Positions 18,883 to 27,878 of a DNA stretch of 64,000 bases are shown in pieces. A program made the position numbers and the translations under genes. Every line of letters starts with the position of its first letter. The first letter of the stretch is position 1. Origin of the DNA: Puniceicoccaceae bacterium (GTDB taxonomy: Bacteria; Verrucomicrobiota; Verrucomicrobiia; Opitutales; Coraliomargaritaceae); contig JAGYJE010000003.1 of the NCBI GenBank assembly GCA_018402305.1, positions 1-64,000 of the forward strand. Direction: 5' to 3'. A model generated the notes under the pieces. That model saw nothing but the letters and a program-made list of their open reading frames with translations, did not search any database and was not told where the DNA came from.

Positions 18883-18912
18883 GCCGGGTAACATGAAAAT
18901 GGGCGACCCGGC
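18883..18912 (+). promoter_or_regulatory. Hairpin in the rpmI-rplT spacer
   Basis: GCCGGGT at 18883-18889 pairs with ACCCGGC at 18906-18912, 27 bases before the rplT start. L20 represses its own operon in E. coli and Bacillus by binding mRNA structure, so this could be a control element. There is no T run, so it is not an obvious terminator. Confidence 0.4.
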
Positions 18913-18938
18913 AGCCCCCAATCGAGAGATAACACAAC

Positions 18939-19298
<360 letters not shown>

Positions 19299-19324
19299 GC
19301 TTCGGAGGGTCGATCGGTCTTTTT

Positions 19325-19462
19325 CGTAGGCAGGTTGGCTCTGCCGCCTGCTTCGGAAATGCCGGTGGGGGTGTTTCTGCCGACGACGCTGGCCCGGGCG
19401 GCGGAGCCAACCCGGCTACGTTATGGCGTCCGAGTCGTAGGCAGGTTGGCTCTGCCGCCTGC
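19325..19462. repeat. REP-like repeats after rplT
   Basis: GTAGGCAGGTTGGCTCTGCC followed by GCCTGC occurs twice in direct orientation (19325-19351 and 19436-19462). A diverged inverted copy lies between them (GGCGGCGGAGCCAACCCGG at about 19398-19416), so the transcript can fold into a stem. A related GGCAGAGCCGCCTAC occurs next to the RAYT gene at about 37543. The rest of the 360-base gap up to tRNA-Leu shows nothing else. Confidence 0.6.
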
Positions 19463-19659
19463 ACCAGCGTTTGCTCAGCTGCGATGTTGTTGGCAACCGC
19501 CACGCGCCAGCATCCTCCAAGCGTCGACGTTCTTGGCGACCAGCTAGAATGCAGCGGGTGGGGACACCCGCACTCCGTGGAATTGCCCAACTGTTTAAAA
19601 ATGCCCACTCAATCATTGACACGCGGCAACTGCCGATGATGATTCCCCTCTTTACGATT

Positions 19660-19742
19660 GCTCAGGTGGTGGAACGGCAGACACGCCACGTTCAGGTCGT
19701 GGTGCCCGAAAGGGCGTGAGGGTTCAAATCCCTCCCTGAGTA
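19660..19742 (+). tRNA. tRNA-Leu (CAG)
   Basis: An 83-base class II tRNA. The acceptor GCTCAGG pairs with CCTGAGT. The anticodon stem is CCACG/CGTGG with loop TTCAGGT (anticodon CAG). The long variable arm is built on GCCC-GAAA-GGGC, and the T-arm is GAGGG-TTCAAAT-CCCTC. CCA is not encoded. Confidence 0.95.
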
Positions 19743-19831
19743 CCCTGCTTCGCTCTGCGAGCTACGCATGGCACGGCCATGCTTTGATTTGTGTGGAAAC
19801 TTGCCCATTCCGCGTTCTAACTCGCGCGTCT

Positions 19832-22411
19832 ATGGACACATCCCCCACGCATTTTTCCTCTGCCAATTCTCAGGAGCTTATCGAGCGCCTCTTTCGTGCG
19901 CCCGTTGAGCGGCACACTTTGGGCAATGGCCTGACGCTGGTGCACCGGCCTGATTTTTCCAGCGAGGTCGTTTCGGTTCAGGTCTGGGTCAAAACCGGCA
20001 GCATCCACGAAAACACCCTGATCGGCTCGGGTCTTTCCCACTATCTGGAGCACCTGCTTTTTAAGGGCACTTCGCGGCGTGATGGCAAATCGATCAGCCG
20101 GGAGGTGCACGCCATGGGGGGCTCGATCAATGCCTACACGACCTTTGACCGCACGGTTTACTATATCGATGCCCCCTCCACTGCCTTTGCGGAAATGGTC
20201 GACGTGCTTTCGGATATCGTGCTCCACTCCGTGTTACCTGCAGACGAGGTCGAGCGCGAGCGGGACGTCATCCTGCGCGAGATCGATATGGGTCTCGACG
20301 ATCCGGACCGCCAGCTGAGCCAGGCGCTCTTCCAGACGGCGTTTCAGCGACACCCCTACCGCGAGCCGGTTATCGGGCATCGTCCGCTCTTCGAAAAAGT
20401 CACGCCCGAGGAACTTCGTAACTACTACCATGCCCGCTACGTCCCGAACAACATCGTGGTCAGCGTGGTCGGCGCGATTGCCCCGGAGGCCTGTCTCGCT
20501 GAGGTGGACAAAGGCTTTGGCGCGGTCCCGCGCGGGCGCCTGGCACCCGTGCAGGTGGAGGCGGAGCCGGTGCAGCTGGCCGCTCGGCGCGAGTCGATTT
20601 TGGGCGATTACAATGTCTTTCGGGGAGGGCTCGGCTTCAAGGTGCCCCACCTCAGTCACCCGGACTCGCCCCGTCTCGACGCGCTTGCTCACGCCCTCGG
20701 CGGCGGGGAAAGCTCGCTCCTTTGGGAGCGACTGCGGAACCAACAAAAACAGGTCCACTACATCGACTGCCGCAACTGGAATCCCGGAGATTCCGGGCTG
20801 TTCTTTATTTCCTATGTCTGCGACCCGGAGAAGGGCCCGGCAGTCGAAAACGCCATTTTGCAAGTCCTCGAAGAGGTGGCCACGACCGGATTTCCGGAGT
20901 CCGTGGTGGAAAAAGCCCGCCGTCAGGCGCTTAGTTCGGAGATCAATGGGCGCAAAACGATGAGCGGTCAGGCCTCCAGGCTCGGCCTGGGCGAGGCCGT
21001 GATTGGCGATATTGGCTATGGGCGCCGCTACTTGAAGCGCCTGCAAGCCGTTTCATCCGCTGATTTGCAGTCCGTCGCCGGGCACTATTTGGTCGACGAG
21101 AACAAGTCGTCCGTGACCCTCGGCCCCGCGCCGAAGGTGATCGAAAACACCGCCGCATTGGAGGAAAAACTGGCACTCGCCCCTTTTGAGGCGATCGAAC
21201 TCGCCAGTGGTGCCCGGCTCCTTCTGCAACGCGACACCCGACTGCCCAAGGTCCACCTGCGCTGTGTGCTGCAGGGTGGGCCACACTACGAGCCGGAAAA
21301 TCAGCGGGGTGTCTCCGTGCTGCTGGCTGAGCTTCTGACGAAGGATACAAAACAGCGCAGCGCGGCGGCCATTGCGGAGTTAATCGAGAGTATCGGTGGC
21401 AGCTTTTCCGCCACGGGGGGTAATAACACCATCAGTTTGGCGCTGGAAGTCCTGCCGGCAGATCTGGGGATCGCGCTGGAATTGCTTCAACAGGCCCTTG
21501 CCAGCCCCGCCTTTGATGTAGCCACCTTTGAGACCGAGCGCGAGGCACAGGTCTCGGGTCTGCAAGAAGAAGACGATGAAATCCTCGAACGCGGCTTCCG
21601 AATCCTTAGGGAGCGCTTCTTTGGCGCACACCCGTTTTCAGTCGCCTCCGATGGGCGCGTCGCAGATCTCGAGGCGCTCCAACCCGGTGATGTGCGCGCG
21701 CACTATGAGCAAATCGTGCGTGCGGGAAATGTGGTGCTTTCGGTCACTGGCGACTTTGACCGCGAGTTCATCCTGAAGCCCCTCACGGAGCTCTTGGAAA
21801 ACGGTATTTCGAGCGCACCCTTTGTTCCGGCAAAACCTTTCGATTCGAAAAAGGCCGCTGCTTTGAGTGAGCACGTCGCCATGGACCGCGAACAAGCGGT
21901 CGTGCTCCAAGGCTACCCGGACAGCGGTATTCAGGCGGACGACTACATCGTCGGCGAGGTGCTCAACGAACTCTTTAGCGGCATGTCGAGCCGACTGTTT
22001 GAGCGCGTTCGCGAGGATAAAGGGATGGCCTACTACGTGGGCTCCACCCGCGTCGTGGGTTTGCGTGAGGGCATGTTTATTTTCTACGCCGGCACCCAGC
22101 CCAGTCAGGCAGCGGCCGTCGTGCGGGAAATTGACAACGAGATCGCCCGCGTCGCCGCCGGGAAGGTTTCCGAGGATGAGTTGGCCCGCTGCCGGACCCG
22201 TCTCAAAGCGGCCCGCCCTATGGGCAAACAGACCATTGGCGCCCGCGCTATGCACGCCGCCATTCAGACGACCTACGGACTCCCCATCGACGACGATGCT
22301 GAGCACGCCGCAAAGCTGGAAACCGTCGATCCGGTGACCCTCGCGCAATTTGTAAAAAAATATTTTAATTCAGAGAATAAAGTCCAAGTCATCCTCGGGC
22401 CAGCTGACTGA
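19832..22411 (+). CDS. M16-family zinc peptidase with two peptidase halves (pitrilysin-like)
   Basis: An 859-residue protein of two M16 repeats. The N-terminal half has the inverted zinc motif His70-Tyr-Leu-Glu73-His74 in GLSHYLEHLLFKGT, with the downstream Glu in ERERDVILREIDMG. The C-terminal half (from about residue 450) lacks HxxEH and would be the inactive partner that closes the chamber. No signal peptide is seen from ATG 19832, so it may be cytoplasmic. The start is chosen because the frame upstream runs into tRNA-Leu. It lies 90 bases after the tRNA. Confidence 0.9.
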   Translation: MDTSPTHFSSANSQELIERLFRAPVERHTLGNGLTLVHRPDFSSEVVSVQVWVKTGSIHENTLIGSGLSHYLEHLLFKGTSRRDGKSISREVHAMGGSINAYTTFDRTVYYIDAPSTAFAEMVDVLSDIVLHSVLPADEVERERDVILREIDMGLDDPDRQLSQALFQTAFQRHPYREPVIGHRPLFEKVTPEELRNYYHARYVPNNIVVSVVGAIAPEACLAEVDKGFGAVPRGRLAPVQVEAEPVQLAARRESILGDYNVFRGGLGFKVPHLSHPDSPRLDALAHALGGGESSLLWERLRNQQKQVHYIDCRNWNPGDSGLFFISYVCDPEKGPAVENAILQVLEEVATTGFPESVVEKARRQALSSEINGRKTMSGQASRLGLGEAVIGDIGYGRRYLKRLQAVSSADLQSVAGHYLVDENKSSVTLGPAPKVIENTAALEEKLALAPFEAIELASGARLLLQRDTRLPKVHLRCVLQGGPHYEPENQRGVSVLLAELLTKDTKQRSAAAIAELIESIGGSFSATGGNNTISLALEVLPADLGIALELLQQALASPAFDVATFETEREAQVSGLQEEDDEILERGFRILRERFFGAHPFSVASDGRVADLEALQPGDVRAHYEQIVRAGNVVLSVTGDFDREFILKPLTELLENGISSAPFVPAKPFDSKKAAALSEHVAMDREQAVVLQGYPDSGIQADDYIVGEVLNELFSGMSSRLFERVREDKGMAYYVGSTRVVGLREGMFIFYAGTQPSQAAAVVREIDNEIARVAAGKVSEDELARCRTRLKAARPMGKQTIGARAMHAAIQTTYGLPIDDDAEHAAKLETVDPVTLAQFVKKYFNSENKVQVILGPAD

Positions 22412-22424
22412 GCTGCCAGCGCGG

Positions 22425-22625
22425 AACCGCCGCGTCGTCGACCGATCGAGGAATCGCTACGGATTCCATGGTAGCGAACCCGCGCCAGCGGGGTCGACGG
22501 CAGGGCGGCCAATAGTTGGCGGAACGGCCGCTACGTCGACGCGGCTAGCAGCGCGTCGCTACGGATCGAGAAATCCTTATGGATTCCAGACCGACCAGCC
22601 GCGCTGGAAAAATTGCGGCTGGCCA
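22425..22625. repeat. REP/BIME-like cluster
   Basis: The motif TCGCTAC-GGATTCCATG-GTAGCGA (about 22452-22475) is a perfect 7-bp stem. A related stretch, TCGCTACGGATCGAGAAATC with TTATGGATTCC, follows at about 22555-22587. A further stem GCCAGC/GCTGGC-type pairing (CCAGCCGC and GCGGCTGG) lies at about 22595-22625. The 283-base gap between the peptidase and the pseudopilin cluster holds only these palindromes. Confidence 0.55.
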
Positions 22626-22695
22626 GCACAGTGTTGACAGTTGGGAATTTTCAGGCGAACCTTAACGACGTTGTCCTTTTTATCCCTATCCACGC

Positions 22696-23403
22696 ATGTT
22701 TTCCTCGAAACCCAATACCCCCACCCTGCGATTTTTCGGCACCTGTCGTCCGGCTCGCTTGCGCGACTCTCGGCGCAGGGCCTTCACGCTTATCGAGCTG
22801 TTGATGGTCATCGCCGTCATCCTCATTTTGGCGGGTATTACCTTTGGCATTTCACGCGGTGTGCAAAATGCCCAGGCCCGCGCACAAGCCAAGGCCGAGT
22901 TGGCAGTTCTTTCGCAGGCCTTGGAGCAGTTTAAATCACGCTATGGAGATTATCCGTGGCACAGTTCAGCGGTTTCTTTTCCTGGTGGTGAAGATGACAC
23001 CAATGTAATGTTGACTTACGCCCTCACTGGCCGCCTGAAGCTCGAACGTGACCAAAATAACAGCGGCGAAATACGGGCGGTCAAAGTCGCTGATTCTATG
23101 GATAGTCCAGATATTGAAAATAACCCGAGTTTTATCGATATCACCAGATTTACAACATCAGGAACCGATGAGACACCCTTAATGATCTTAGATCCATGGG
23201 GGAATCCTTACAAATATTGGTATAAATGGGATAATAGTCCGGAGGATTGGGATGTATTCGGCTACCACTTGTATTCAAGCGGCCCAAAAGGCAACTCCGC
23301 GCACAACGCACTTAAGGGCAAAATCAACGAAACCACTGGAGTACTTGCTGATGACTTTCGGGAAGTTGCCAATGTTGAGGGTATAATCTTTGCCGGAGAA
23401 TAA
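22696..23403 (+). CDS. Pseudopilin (GspG-like), first gene of the cluster
   Basis: A 235-residue protein. A basic leader (…RRRA) precedes the prepilin N-terminus FTLIELLMVIAVILILAG. Glu at position +5 of the mature protein is kept, and the cleavage-site residue is Ala instead of the usual Gly. After the hydrophobic helix the pattern AELAVLSQALEQFKSRYGDYP is typical of major pseudopilins such as GspG. DPWGNPYKYWYKWD and YSSGPKGN match the GspG C-terminal Ca-binding region. It would assemble in the inner membrane after prepilin peptidase processing. It is the first of five pilin-like genes. Confidence 0.85.
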   Translation: MFSSKPNTPTLRFFGTCRPARLRDSRRRAFTLIELLMVIAVILILAGITFGISRGVQNAQARAQAKAELAVLSQALEQFKSRYGDYPWHSSAVSFPGGEDDTNVMLTYALTGRLKLERDQNNSGEIRAVKVADSMDSPDIENNPSFIDITRFTTSGTDETPLMILDPWGNPYKYWYKWDNSPEDWDVFGYHLYSSGPKGNSAHNALKGKINETTGVLADDFREVANVEGIIFAGE

Positions 23404-23406
23404 TTT

Positions 23407-23982
23407 ATGAAAACAAAAAAAGCTATTTTGGGCTTCACTCTGATCGAACTGCTGATGGTCATCGCCATCATTGGCATTTTGGCCGGGATACTCATTCCTA
23501 CGGTGGGTGCCGTCCGTAAACAGGCGAATGTTGCGGCCTCTAAGTCGCAGTTGTCAAACTACGTGACGGCGATTCAAATGTTTAAAGGAGAGTACGGTTA
23601 TTTCCCTTTTTCCGATGCTCAAGTGGATGGGGGAGGAGAAGTCAATTCACTGAGCGATGACTTCATCGAAACGCTTTCCGGTCGCAAGAATAACGGTGAT
23701 CCTGTCGCGACTGGAGGCAACCGCCGCAGTATTGCTTTCCACAGTTTTTCTGAGTCAGAGTTCTTGCCGGTTGAAGAAGGCGGAGAACCATCGAGCCCAA
23801 TTGTGGTGGATCGCTTTTACAACCCCAATATCTTTATTGTAATTGATGGGGATGGAAACAACAAAGTCACGGTCCCAGGCGGAACCGAGGTCCGGACTAC
23901 GGTAACAGCTTATGTAACCGAGATTTCGTCGGATGACAGCAGTCCAGCCGCAGGAGCTCCGGGCTATCAGCTCTATGATTAA
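23407..23982 (+). CDS. Pseudopilin (GspG/PilE-like), second gene of the cluster
   Basis: A 191-residue prepilin with a short leader MKTKKAILG and mature start FTLIELLMVIAIIGILAG. This is a canonical Gly/Phe cleavage site with Glu5. The globular part includes SQLSNYVTAIQMFKGEYGYFP and PGYQLYD at the end. It begins 3 bases after the preceding stop codon, and the next gene overlaps its end by 8 bases, so the genes are one operon. Confidence 0.87.
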   Translation: MKTKKAILGFTLIELLMVIAIIGILAGILIPTVGAVRKQANVAASKSQLSNYVTAIQMFKGEYGYFPFSDAQVDGGGEVNSLSDDFIETLSGRKNNGDPVATGGNRRSIAFHSFSESEFLPVEEGGEPSSPIVVDRFYNPNIFIVIDGDGNNKVTVPGGTEVRTTVTAYVTEISSDDSSPAAGAPGYQLYD

Positions 23983-24691
23983 AATGAAACGTCCCCGTTC
24001 CAGTCAGTCTGCTTTCACTCTCGTCGAGTTGCTTGTTGTCATCAGCATCATACTCATTGCGTCGTCTATTATATTTCTCGGTGGTGGTGGCGGTGAAGGG
24101 GCCAAACTCAGCTCATCGCAGCGAATTGTTTCAGGGATTGCACAGGGTGCCCGCGGGCAGGCGATTTTGAAAAACGCCGATGCGCGCTTGATTATTTACT
24201 CCGAAACGAACACCAGCGGCGATCCGGAAAAATTTCTTCGTTACTTCGGCATAGTCTATTGGGGCACAGACTCGGGTGGAACGGAAGGTTGGTTGGCCGC
24301 GACGCAAGGGACTTATCTGCCAGATGGCATTTACTTTAATGACGAATTAAGCAAAGATAAAGATGGCGGAGCTATTCCAACCATGGATCTGGATTATCCT
24401 CGGCGCAATGTAGCTGGTAATACAAACAGGGCGAACGGAGGGGGCAGCGAAGCCTATTATTTTTACGAATTCAGCAGCAACGGCACAATGGCACCCAGTG
24501 GTCCCGACACACAGGATGCTGCTTTTACAAATAGCTGGCTTGCCTTGCAGGCGGGCACTTTGAAACCCGACGACAGCGACAATCTAACGGTGGATTTTAC
24601 AGAAGAGAAAAACCAAAACCTGAAAACCGCCCTCATCTTTCGCCGTGTCGGGACGACCACTCCGGTCAACGATCCGGGCGATATCGACTAA
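23975..24691 (+). CDS. Prepilin-like protein (Verru_Chthon D-like)
   Basis: A 238-residue protein with leader MIKMKRPRSSQSA and hydrophobic helix FTLVELLVVISIILIASSII. ATG 23975 overlaps the previous gene by 8 bases; ATG 23984 is equally possible. The segment SSQRIVSGIAQGARGQAILK and the following beta-rich domain resemble proteins of the Verru_Chthon cassette, known from Verrucomicrobium and Chthoniobacter. I place it there from memory, without a profile search. It probably serves as a minor pseudopilin. Confidence 0.7.
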   Translation: MIKMKRPRSSQSAFTLVELLVVISIILIASSIIFLGGGGGEGAKLSSSQRIVSGIAQGARGQAILKNADARLIIYSETNTSGDPEKFLRYFGIVYWGTDSGGTEGWLAATQGTYLPDGIYFNDELSKDKDGGAIPTMDLDYPRRNVAGNTNRANGGGSEAYYFYEFSSNGTMAPSGPDTQDAAFTNSWLALQAGTLKPDDSDNLTVDFTEEKNQNLKTALIFRRVGTTTPVNDPGDID

Positions 24692-24693
24692 GC

Positions 24694-25074
24694 ATGGGAC
24701 TCGCTTATTGTATGCTCCGTTTGAAAAATCCGAAGTTGCCGGGCTCTGAATCGGTTGAGGTGCCTGCCCTCGCAGACACCGGTTCAGTCTTTTTGGTGAT
24801 TCCGGAGCATGTGCGTCTGCAACTGCAACTGGAAGAGCAATCCCGCAAAGAAGAGACTCTGGCGGATGGGAGCCGAAAGATGCTCCCCTATGTCGGCCCC
24901 ATTGAGACCCAGTTCAAAAACCGTATGGCCTACGTTGGGGCGGTTGTCATGGGCGACGAAGTGCTTCTGGGGGCGATTCCAATGGAAGATATGGATCTGG
25001 TCGTGCAACCCCAGCAAAGAAAAGTCGATGTGAACCCGGAAAATCCCAATTTTGCCGCCGCTTTGGCCAAATGA
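24694..25074 (+). CDS. Small retropepsin-like (clan AA) aspartic protease
   Basis: A 126-residue protein starting 2 bases after the preceding pilin-like gene. It has one catalytic signature, Ala-Asp28-Thr-Gly30-Ser, followed by FLVIPEHV, and the second clan AA element VLLGAIPMEDMDLVV (hydrophobic-hydrophobic-Gly). There is no signal peptide or membrane helix. Enzymes of this type act as homodimers, each chain giving one Asp. Single-domain bacterial examples exist but are mostly uncharacterised. Its position inside a pseudopilin operon is unusual. Confidence 0.75.
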   Translation: MGLAYCMLRLKNPKLPGSESVEVPALADTGSVFLVIPEHVRLQLQLEEQSRKEETLADGSRKMLPYVGPIETQFKNRMAYVGAVVMGDEVLLGAIPMEDMDLVVQPQQRKVDVNPENPNFAAALAK

Positions 25075-25103
25075 TTCTTTGTATTCTATAGTATGTTAGT
25101 CTT

Positions 25104-25781
25104 ATGAACCGATCCACTCTTTCCAAATTCACTGCGGTTTCGTGTAGCCGCCGAGGCTTCAGCTTGATCGAGGTTGTCCTAGCTATCGGGATCTTCCTTG
25201 TCACCGTGCTCGCGCTGGTCGGCCTCCTCGGCCCCACTTTGCAATCTGTGAATGAGGTCGAAAAGACGGACGAGGTCGTCTCCGTCGTTAATACGGTGAA
25301 CGCTTTCTTGCAGAGCTCGCCGGATATTGCGGTGGCGGGACAGTCAAAATTTGAGACGATTTATAAAGAATTGCGGGTGGATGGTTTTCTGACGGCCTTT
25401 GTTTTCAGAGCCTATGATAATAATGACGAGATTAGTTTGAAAGTGGGTTTTGATGACGAATTCACTGTTGGCGATGCGGCTAAAGCTCAAGTTGCGTCTG
25501 GTGATATACGGACGGCGACGGGTGTCAGTGCGGCGGGGCCAGTGTATCGTGTTGTCCTTACGGCATCCCCAGTGACTCCGGATACACTTCGATCCGCTAC
25601 TCGTGATGACGAAGTCTTTTCTCTGAGCAAGAATTTCGATGACTATCCGGAAGGCTATTTAGCTATGGAGGTTCGGATTTTTGCGGAAGATCCTGACGGC
25701 GGTTTCAGCTACACGAAGACACTGGGAGCCCTCGCTGACCTGGAACCACTTTTCACCTACAACACGGCGGTGGTGCGCTAA
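25104..25781 (+). CDS. Prepilin-like protein (Verru_Chthon B / PulJ-PilV-like)
   Basis: A 225-residue protein with a 17-residue basic leader ending CSRRG and mature start FSLIEVVLAIGIFLVTVLAL, with Gly/Phe cleavage and Glu5. The remainder is a beta-rich acidic domain without cysteines. FSLIEVVLAIG with a conserved LLGPTL after it resembles the B protein of the Verru_Chthon cassette. It is followed 12 bases later by another prepilin-like gene. Confidence 0.75.
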   Translation: MNRSTLSKFTAVSCSRRGFSLIEVVLAIGIFLVTVLALVGLLGPTLQSVNEVEKTDEVVSVVNTVNAFLQSSPDIAVAGQSKFETIYKELRVDGFLTAFVFRAYDNNDEISLKVGFDDEFTVGDAAKAQVASGDIRTATGVSAAGPVYRVVLTASPVTPDTLRSATRDDEVFSLSKNFDDYPEGYLAMEVRIFAEDPDGGFSYTKTLGALADLEPLFTYNTAVVR

Positions 25782-25793
25782 CAGGATTTGAAC

Positions 25794-26768
25794 ATGAGAA
25801 CAATGACACTATCACAGCTGAAAAAACGTCGCAGCGCGTTCACTCTTATCGAAATCATGGTGGCGACGGTCATCATGGTCATTCTTGTGGGATTGGTCAT
25901 ACAAATCACCAGTGAGGTGCTCAACGTCTGGAACCGCTCTTCCGGCAAACTGGCGGCGAACGCCGAAGCACGCATCGCCATGGATCTGCTGACCCAGGAT
26001 CTGGAGACGGCGGTTTTTCGGAACAATGGGCAGCAATGGTTTCGCGCGGAAAAGGCGACTCTCAACGGGGCTACCGGTTTGGATAGTGCAACAGTTTCCC
26101 TAAGCCTATTTTCTCCTGCGTTGGATCGTCCGGATGGCCGAGGGGACATTTGTGGGATCTCCTATCGTTTAGACTATGCGAATCCAATTGATGGGACTTC
26201 TTCTGGTGATCTTACCTATGTTCTCTATCGACTGGTAGTGAATCCACAGGACACATTTGAAAAGTTGATGGGGGATACTGCTCAAAATGTTTTGCCCGAT
26301 GGTGATGGTGATGATCCCGAATGGATAGGAAGGGATGGTTTTCGGGCCTCTATTAAGGGTGACGGAGGAAGCAACTATTTGGTTAGTAATATTGTAAATT
26401 TCGAAATCGATTTCTACGTCGCAGATGATGGTAAAGTTACTACTGAAACGCTGGTAGAGGAATCTTCAATTGGCTTAAGTGACAGCACCAGATTTGGCTC
26501 GGGTCTGCCAGGCCCTAGCTTGAATAATGGTGGTGCCACTGTTGGTAGCCAAGCGTATAGTTGGGAAGATGCTCCCAATCCTCAACAGTTAGCCTACAGG
26601 CAGCCATTGGCTTATGCAGAGATCAAGCTTTCAGTCATTTCCGATGAAGCTATGAAGCTGCTGAGTAGTGGTAAGGTTTCTCAAACTGGATTATCGGTTG
26701 AAGAGTACGTTACCGCCAACTCCGAGACCTTCACTCGCCGCGTAAACTTCCTGGCCCGTCCGCTCTAA
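25794..26768 (+). CDS. Prepilin-like protein (Verru_Chthon C-like)
   Basis: A 324-residue protein. ATG 25794 is used because AGGA lies 7 bases upstream. The leader ends KKRRSA and the mature part starts FTLIEIMVATVIMVILVGL. The next segment, ITSEVLNVWNRSSGKLAANA, then EARIAMDLLTQDLETAVF, is the pattern I associate with Verru_Chthon C: a long amphipathic helix after the membrane helix, then a large beta domain. The A member of that cassette, a very large protein, is not in the window. It is the last gene of the cluster. Confidence 0.75.
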   Translation: MRTMTLSQLKKRRSAFTLIEIMVATVIMVILVGLVIQITSEVLNVWNRSSGKLAANAEARIAMDLLTQDLETAVFRNNGQQWFRAEKATLNGATGLDSATVSLSLFSPALDRPDGRGDICGISYRLDYANPIDGTSSGDLTYVLYRLVVNPQDTFEKLMGDTAQNVLPDGDGDDPEWIGRDGFRASIKGDGGSNYLVSNIVNFEIDFYVADDGKVTTETLVEESSIGLSDSTRFGSGLPGPSLNNGGATVGSQAYSWEDAPNPQQLAYRQPLAYAEIKLSVISDEAMKLLSSGKVSQTGLSVEEYVTANSETFTRRVNFLARPL

Positions 26769-27138
26769 TTGGAGCAGTTGTTGAGTCTCCGCCCTTTCTT
26801 GTGGAGCGACTTACTTGATCACGCGTAAAAGCGATAAAAGGGGTCGTTCCGAAGCGATAAAAGGGGTCGTTCCGTAAAAACGTAAATTTTATTCGGGCCG
26901 CCCAAAGGGAGCAAACGTAGAAAATCAACTTCCCCATGTCTCAAGCCAAATACTCAGTCAAACAGCACATCGACGACCGTGAAGTAGCGATTGGTGCATT
27001 TATGGAATTCAAGTCCTATATTGCACCCAAAATTGACGGCTTGCCTGGCTTGGCTGTCAGCGGCCGCTGGCCTATGCGTCAGCGACTGTGATCTCGCGGC
27101 CTTTGTAGTATCTGAATTGATTCGGTGTAATCTGCGGC
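26769..27138. other. Intergenic region with a short tandem repeat
   Basis: Two perfect 23-bp tandem copies of AAGCGATAAAAGGGGTCGTT plus CCG lie at 26829-26851 and 26852-26874. A 51-codon open frame (26936-27091) starts MSQAKYSVKQH, but it has no good ribosome site and no recognisable product. Nothing else is seen between the pilin cluster and the toxin-antitoxin promoter. Confidence 0.6.
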
Positions 27139-27175
27139 TTGACATACGTGCGAAAATCAGTATATTGCACGTATG
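27139..27175 (+). promoter_or_regulatory. Promoter and operator of the toxin-antitoxin operon
   Basis: TTGACA at 27139-27144 and TATATT at 27161-27166, 16 bases apart, form a near-consensus sigma-70 promoter. A perfect 9-bp inverted repeat, CATACGTGC (27143-27151) and GCACGTATG (27167-27175), overlaps both the -35 box and the start codon. This is what is expected for an operator bound by the RHH antitoxin. The predicted transcript start falls at or next to the ATG (27173), implying a leaderless mRNA. Confidence 0.75.
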
Positions 27176-27430
27176 AAAAGTAAACTCACACTCTCATTAC
27201 CCGAGAGAACGATCGCCGAAGCCAAGCAAATCGCAAAAAACCGGCACACGACTGTTTCAGGTCTTTTCGCAGAATCACTGACGCTATGGAAGACGAATCG
27301 GACGCCGCAGTTCGAAGCAGATGCGTACAGGCAAAACGCTCAGGCTAGTATGGATGACTTGCTCGGAGTTTTCTCGGCAAAACCGCCATTTGATGAGCGA
27401 TCCTTCCGAATACGCGAGAAGCATGGATAA
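27173..27430 (+). CDS. Ribbon-helix-helix antitoxin
   Basis: An 85-residue protein starting MKSKLTLSLPERTIAEAKQI: the N-terminal beta strand and two helices of a DUF6364/VapB-like DNA-binding antitoxin. The C-terminal tail (FSAKPPFDERSFRIREKHG) would bind and block the toxin. It overlaps the toxin gene by 8 bases, and the operator described upstream fits autorepression by the complex. Confidence 0.87.
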   Translation: MKSKLTLSLPERTIAEAKQIAKNRHTTVSGLFAESLTLWKTNRTPQFEADAYRQNAQASMDDLLGVFSAKPPFDERSFRIREKHG

Positions 27431-27833
27431 GCTTTTTTACGACACGAATGTCCTGCTGGATGTCCTCGAATGTCGAGCACCTTGGTTTCCCGATTCGTCG
27501 GATTGCTTGGCTTTGGCTCGATACGGGAAATGCCTGGGTGCCATCAACGCACTTTCGATTTCCAACATATCCTACATCCAGCGGGCGAGTTCATGCAGTG
27601 AAATTTATGCGGTCTTTCAGCGATTACGGGTTTTTTTGGATTTAGCGTCTCTGGATCACGTAGTCGTCGATGCGGCACTGACAAGGCAACTCCCGGATCT
27701 AGAAGATGGCTTGCAACTGGAGTCCGCCCTAGCTTGGGGCGCAACCCACTTAATTACGCGGAATGTCAAAGACTTCTCATCCAATCCATTGGTCACGGTG
27801 CTCACGCCAGCAGATTATCTTTTGAACGTGTAG
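27423..27833 (+). CDS. PIN-domain toxin (VapC-like ribonuclease)
   Basis: A 136-residue protein. MDKLFYDTNVLLDVLE gives the first catalytic acid (Asp7) with the conserved TN; ESALAWGATHLITRNVKDF gives the later acidic positions. Such toxins cleave tRNA or rRNA when free of antitoxin. ATG 27423 is inside the end of the antitoxin gene, so translation is coupled. Confidence 0.87.
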   Translation: MDKLFYDTNVLLDVLECRAPWFPDSSDCLALARYGKCLGAINALSISNISYIQRASSCSEIYAVFQRLRVFLDLASLDHVVVDAALTRQLPDLEDGLQLESALAWGATHLITRNVKDFSSNPLVTVLTPADYLLNV

Positions 27834-27878
27834 CCAATTAGGGTGCTTTATCCATATCGAGCCAGAAATCGCTTCCGT

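Noticed and set aside
24694-25074. Prepilin peptidase for the pseudopilin cluster
   Set aside because: Prepilin peptidases are membrane proteins with a GxGD-type site. This protein is soluble, with a single DTG site of the retropepsin type.
26936-27091. A 51-codon frame upstream of the toxin-antitoxin promoter
   Set aside because: Poor ribosome site and unrecognised product. The composition does not differ from non-coding sequence.
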